This document shows, in pieces, positions 60,743-64,000 of a stretch of DNA of 64,000 nt. The DNA lies in the NCBI GenBank assembly GCA_037074615.1, contig CM073558.1, positions 21,001,001-21,065,000 on the forward strand, given 5' to 3'. The position numbers and the translations under genes were made by a program. The DNA comes from Leucaena leucocephala. Lineage: Eukaryota > Streptophyta > Magnoliopsida > Fabales > Fabaceae. The notes beneath the pieces are model-generated. The model had not been told where the DNA came from and ran no database searches. It worked only from the letters and a program-made list of their open reading frames with translations. The stretch's first letter is position 1, and the number at the start of each line of letters is the position of its first letter.

Positions 60743-62682
60743 CTTCTTCACTCTCAGTAGTTACTGTAGCTCTGTAACTTGGCTGTTGTCTCACCCGCAT
60801 CTGCAGCCATCCTCACTATCAGTGAAACCTTATGGGTATATCTGCATCTGCAGCAGCGTCAGTTTGAATAAGTAACGTCCATACACAATCCTTTCCCTCC
60901 TTTCTTTCTTTCTTTCCAAAGACACACAGAGTCCCAGTGTGTGTGTTTGGCAGAGCTATGGAAGTAAGGATTAAGGAAGGCAAACTATTATTTACCTGAA
61001 GAGTACAGAAAGAGAGGCAGGCAGGGGCATGAGGGGAGGGTGGAGGTGAAAAGGAGGTTGGGTTGGGGGAGAGGGTCGTGTTTGGAAGTATGCGTTTGAC
61101 CGAAACTTGTAAGAACGAGAAAGAGTATTGAGGGAACTACTGACTGCGACCGACTCTGATCTCTGACACTAAATCTTATTACTCTCTTCCCTATTTCCTC
61201 ATCCTCTCCCTCTATCTGTACTCTCCATTAATATTGGTGTCCAACAAAAATTACCTGCCGATAGCTACTAATGCATGATAGTCTTTTAATGTTTGAACGG
61301 TAGAATTTATTTAATTAGTTTATATTCATTAATATGGTATATTAAAATATTTTAATCTTACTTAATTTGTTTACTCTCTTACTTATTTAATTATTATTAA
61401 TAAAATATTAATAAAAATAATTTTAAAAATTCTTAAATATAAAAATATATTTAATATTTAATAATAATATTAATTATCTAATTATATTATATATTAAATA
61501 TTTATAGGTATAATATCATTGTCTCCAGTCAATAATGAATTTTTTTAATTACAAATTTATATTCAATAATTTTATTGAATTTTTCAATCTTTCCCTACTC
61601 TTTTTAAATGATCCTTAATTTATCTTATTGACTAATATCTCTAATATAGAGTCTTCTTTATACATATTCATATAATAAGTGCCACACCTATCCTTCTTCT
61701 TATATACTCTTATATTATCTTTTCTTACATATAAATAATTTTATTCATGAAAATATAGTTAATAATCAAACATTATATTCTGTCCGATCTCATATCATAA
61801 CTGTTAAAAATATGTTTTAGTTATAAATATAAAATCTCATTATTTTATTGATAAATTAGTTTTTTCATGTAAATAATTAGAAAATAATATTTTTAAAAAA
61901 CTAATTAATTTAAATAATTTTTTAATCTTAAATCGGAGGAAGTACTGTATAGATCATGGATCATATGACAGCACAGAAATAAGTTAGTAGGAAGGGACAG
62001 AGACATCACAGTCCTTCTTATGATTTTATTGTGAAAGAGTGAATGGGACTCGCCCACATCAAAAGGCAGAATACAAGTGGGGTAGCCACTACCAACATAT
62101 TATTTTCCTCTTGATCATCTACTCATCCCCTCCCATTTTAACTTTTGCCCCCACGCCATTACTTCCATTTCTTCCTAATGGTCTCCTTAATCGCTTGGTT
62201 TTCCTCGCTTAATCTCCTCAATATTTTTATTTCCAATATCAACTTATTGTAATATATAGGGCAAACGTATTTAATTATTAATTAATATAAAAATATAATT
62301 TTTATAATATATCATAAAATATCTTAATCTTATTTTTTTTATGTATCAAGTATCATAATCTTATTTATAATATAATTTTATCCATAATATTTTTAATTTA
62401 TTCAATTTTAGTTCATAATATTTTTAATTTTATATATAATTTTATTTTTTAAATACTAATAATTATACTAAATTTAAAAGATTATAAGTAAAATTATACT
62501 AAATTATAAAGATGATAGATAAAAGTATATTATAAATAAAATATATATGAAAAATAAAATTAAAATATTATATATTATATAACTTAAATTATATTATGGA
62601 TAATTTTTCGTGAGTAATATATTTTTTTTAAATAATATCATAGGACTAGTATATTTAATGATCATTTTAATATGTATAATTT
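60743..62682. other. GC-richer block then AT-rich spacer
   Basis: 60743-61240 is moderately GC-rich with CT/GA-rich stretches and looks like leader or promoter sequence on the minus strand. Beyond 61260 the sequence is AT-rich, with a stretch at 61300-61500 resembling family B repeats. No gene is supported. Confidence 0.35.
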
Positions 62683-63108
62683 AGGGAAAAGGGAAGAGGA
62701 GGGGAGAGATTTTGTTCCCCTCCTTTTATTTGGCTAATTAGAATATTTAAGAGGGGAGGGTCCCTCCTTAATTTTATCTTCCCTTTAAAATTAGAAAAAT
62801 TTAGAGAGGAGATATATTTTTATTATTTTATAATATTAATATACTTATAATTTTTTTAATATCTTACTATTATCTCTATATTATATTTTATTAAAATATT
62901 CTATAAAATAATATAAGATAAATTTATCTATATAATTTTTTTAATTTTTTTTTGAATTAAATAAGATAATATAAATTTTTTTCTCTTATTTTCCCTTAAT
63001 ATTAATTAAAATAAAATAATAATAAAATCTCTTATTTTTTCCTTTTTTTCTATTTTTTTTATTAAAATTTCTACTTTCTCCTTATCTCCGTTGAACCAAA
63101 CCCACCTT
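62683..63108 (-). mobile_element. non-autonomous DNA element, family C copy 2
   Basis: On the minus strand it begins AAGGTGGGTTTGGTTCAACGG and contains TTATATAGATAAATTTATCT, TATTTTAATAAAATATAATA and TTATAAGTATATTAATATTA, the same block order as 34024-34468. Non-coding. Confidence 0.65.
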
Positions 63109-64000
63109 GAGGAAATCAAATCATTCATATAAAATAGCTTAGCTTAATCATGTTTAACAGAGATTGATTACTAAATGATGTTATTTGGAGTTCGCATGTC
63201 GCTGTCAAATTAGGATGTCGGACCCGTCAACTCATTTGCCCATCGCCATCATTACTCCACCGTGCCAAATATCCTAGAAACAAGCACCCACTGCTACTCA
63301 TTCATTTATTTCTCTCAAAATTATTTATCATTCGTCTTTTACTCTTTTTTCTACCATTGGTGGGAGTAGGACTCATGTTCAATAAATAGAATAAAATATA
63401 ATAAAAAATTTAAAAAAATAAAATGAAAAATAGTAACAAATATATAAGGAACAAAATAAGTATTTTTTTATTTACGAGTAAATAGAATTTGAGGTGAAAT
63501 TTTGTTAAGAAAGTATATATTTTTGAAGAGGTGGCAATTTAAGGGTGTGGTTTGATAAAATTTATAATTTAATAATAGTAAGATAATTAGAATAAAAAGC
63601 TTGGGTATTTGAATTTCAAACTAGTATTTGATATTTGTTGGGAAAAAATAAAAGCAAAAGTTAGAAAAGGCAAAACATGGGAAAGCGAGAACGAGGGTAA
63701 ACTGGGAAAGGCATTTTGGGGATGAATGGTAAGCACATTTCTTTCTTTGCCTTTCCAGTTTCCCCTTCATTCATCCATCTGTTGCCCACCAGCTTCTCAC
63801 GTGCATCCTCACTATTCCTTTTTTATTTTTGTTATAAATAGTTGTTTTCTGAGCACATATATGGTAACTGTTTGAAATACTAGCTTGAGAAACTATTAAG
63901 AATTTTGGTGTAGAGTGGCAGGGGAAGAATTTTTTTTCTAAATTAGATTTAAAGAAATAGTTGAAATATTTTAATAAATTTCTCTTATTCTTTTATATTA
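63109..64000. other. spacer at window end
   Basis: 63180-63300 and 63700-63860 are mildly GC-enriched and could belong to a promoter beyond the window. No exon is recognised. Confidence 0.35.

Noticed and set aside
60500..61240. MicroRNA precursor
   Set aside because: I compared by eye with the common conserved plant miRNA sequences and found no match, and saw no long stem of the right geometry. Folding software would settle it.

Overview
The window is plant nuclear DNA, almost certainly from a eudicot. It is very AT-rich between genes, the genes are split by GT/AG introns, the coding exons are clearly richer in GC, and the spacers hold MITE-like, SINE-like and LINE-like debris. Every protein family recognised is a land-plant family. 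Nothing points to a prokaryote, an organelle or a virus, and I see no CRISPR array, operon or phage structure. I cannot name the species from sequence alone.

Layout. 1-9.2 kb is repeat-rich spacer with a possible orphan first exon near 540-656, three related MITE-like repeats (2.4-3.4 kb) and a decayed LINE RNase H domain (7.36-7.77 kb). 9.2-11.1 kb (+) is a four-exon universal stress protein gene. 12.8-16.3 kb (-) is a tandem pair of tau-class glutathione S-transferase genes sharing one intron position. 20.55-23.04 kb (+) is a seven-exon RopGEF (PRONE) gene, followed by a tRNA-Pro-like relic. 24.4-25.0 and 27.1-27.8 kb (+) are tandem lipid-transfer-protein genes; the first has a nonsense codon in its signal peptide. 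29.5-31.0 kb (-) is a five-exon gene for a small Ser-rich plant protein ending NWWQGSLYY. 39.07-39.45 kb (-) encodes a small predicted type I membrane protein. 49.5-56.35 kb (+) is a large NRT1/PTR (NPF) transporter gene with a 3.8 kb first intron. 56.4-64 kb is repeat-rich spacer with one doubtful small secreted ORF at 60.5-60.7 kb.

The genes do not form a pathway. Stress protein, GST pair, lipid-transfer pair and transporter are ordinary neighbours on a plant chromosome, and local change here is by tandem duplication (GST, LTP) and small-element insertion.

I found no convincing new multigene system. The observations most worth a second look are: the single nonsense codon in an otherwise intact LTP copy; a short piece of the NWWQGSLYY-gene exon 3 lying between the two LTP genes; a SINE-like insert with a 15-bp target duplication inside the transporter gene; several pairs of related non-autonomous elements seen twice in the window; a 50-bp perfect palindrome; and three genes whose last coding exon is only 17 nt. 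All exon boundaries were read by hand from splice consensus, frame and family knowledge; no alignment or transcript was available.
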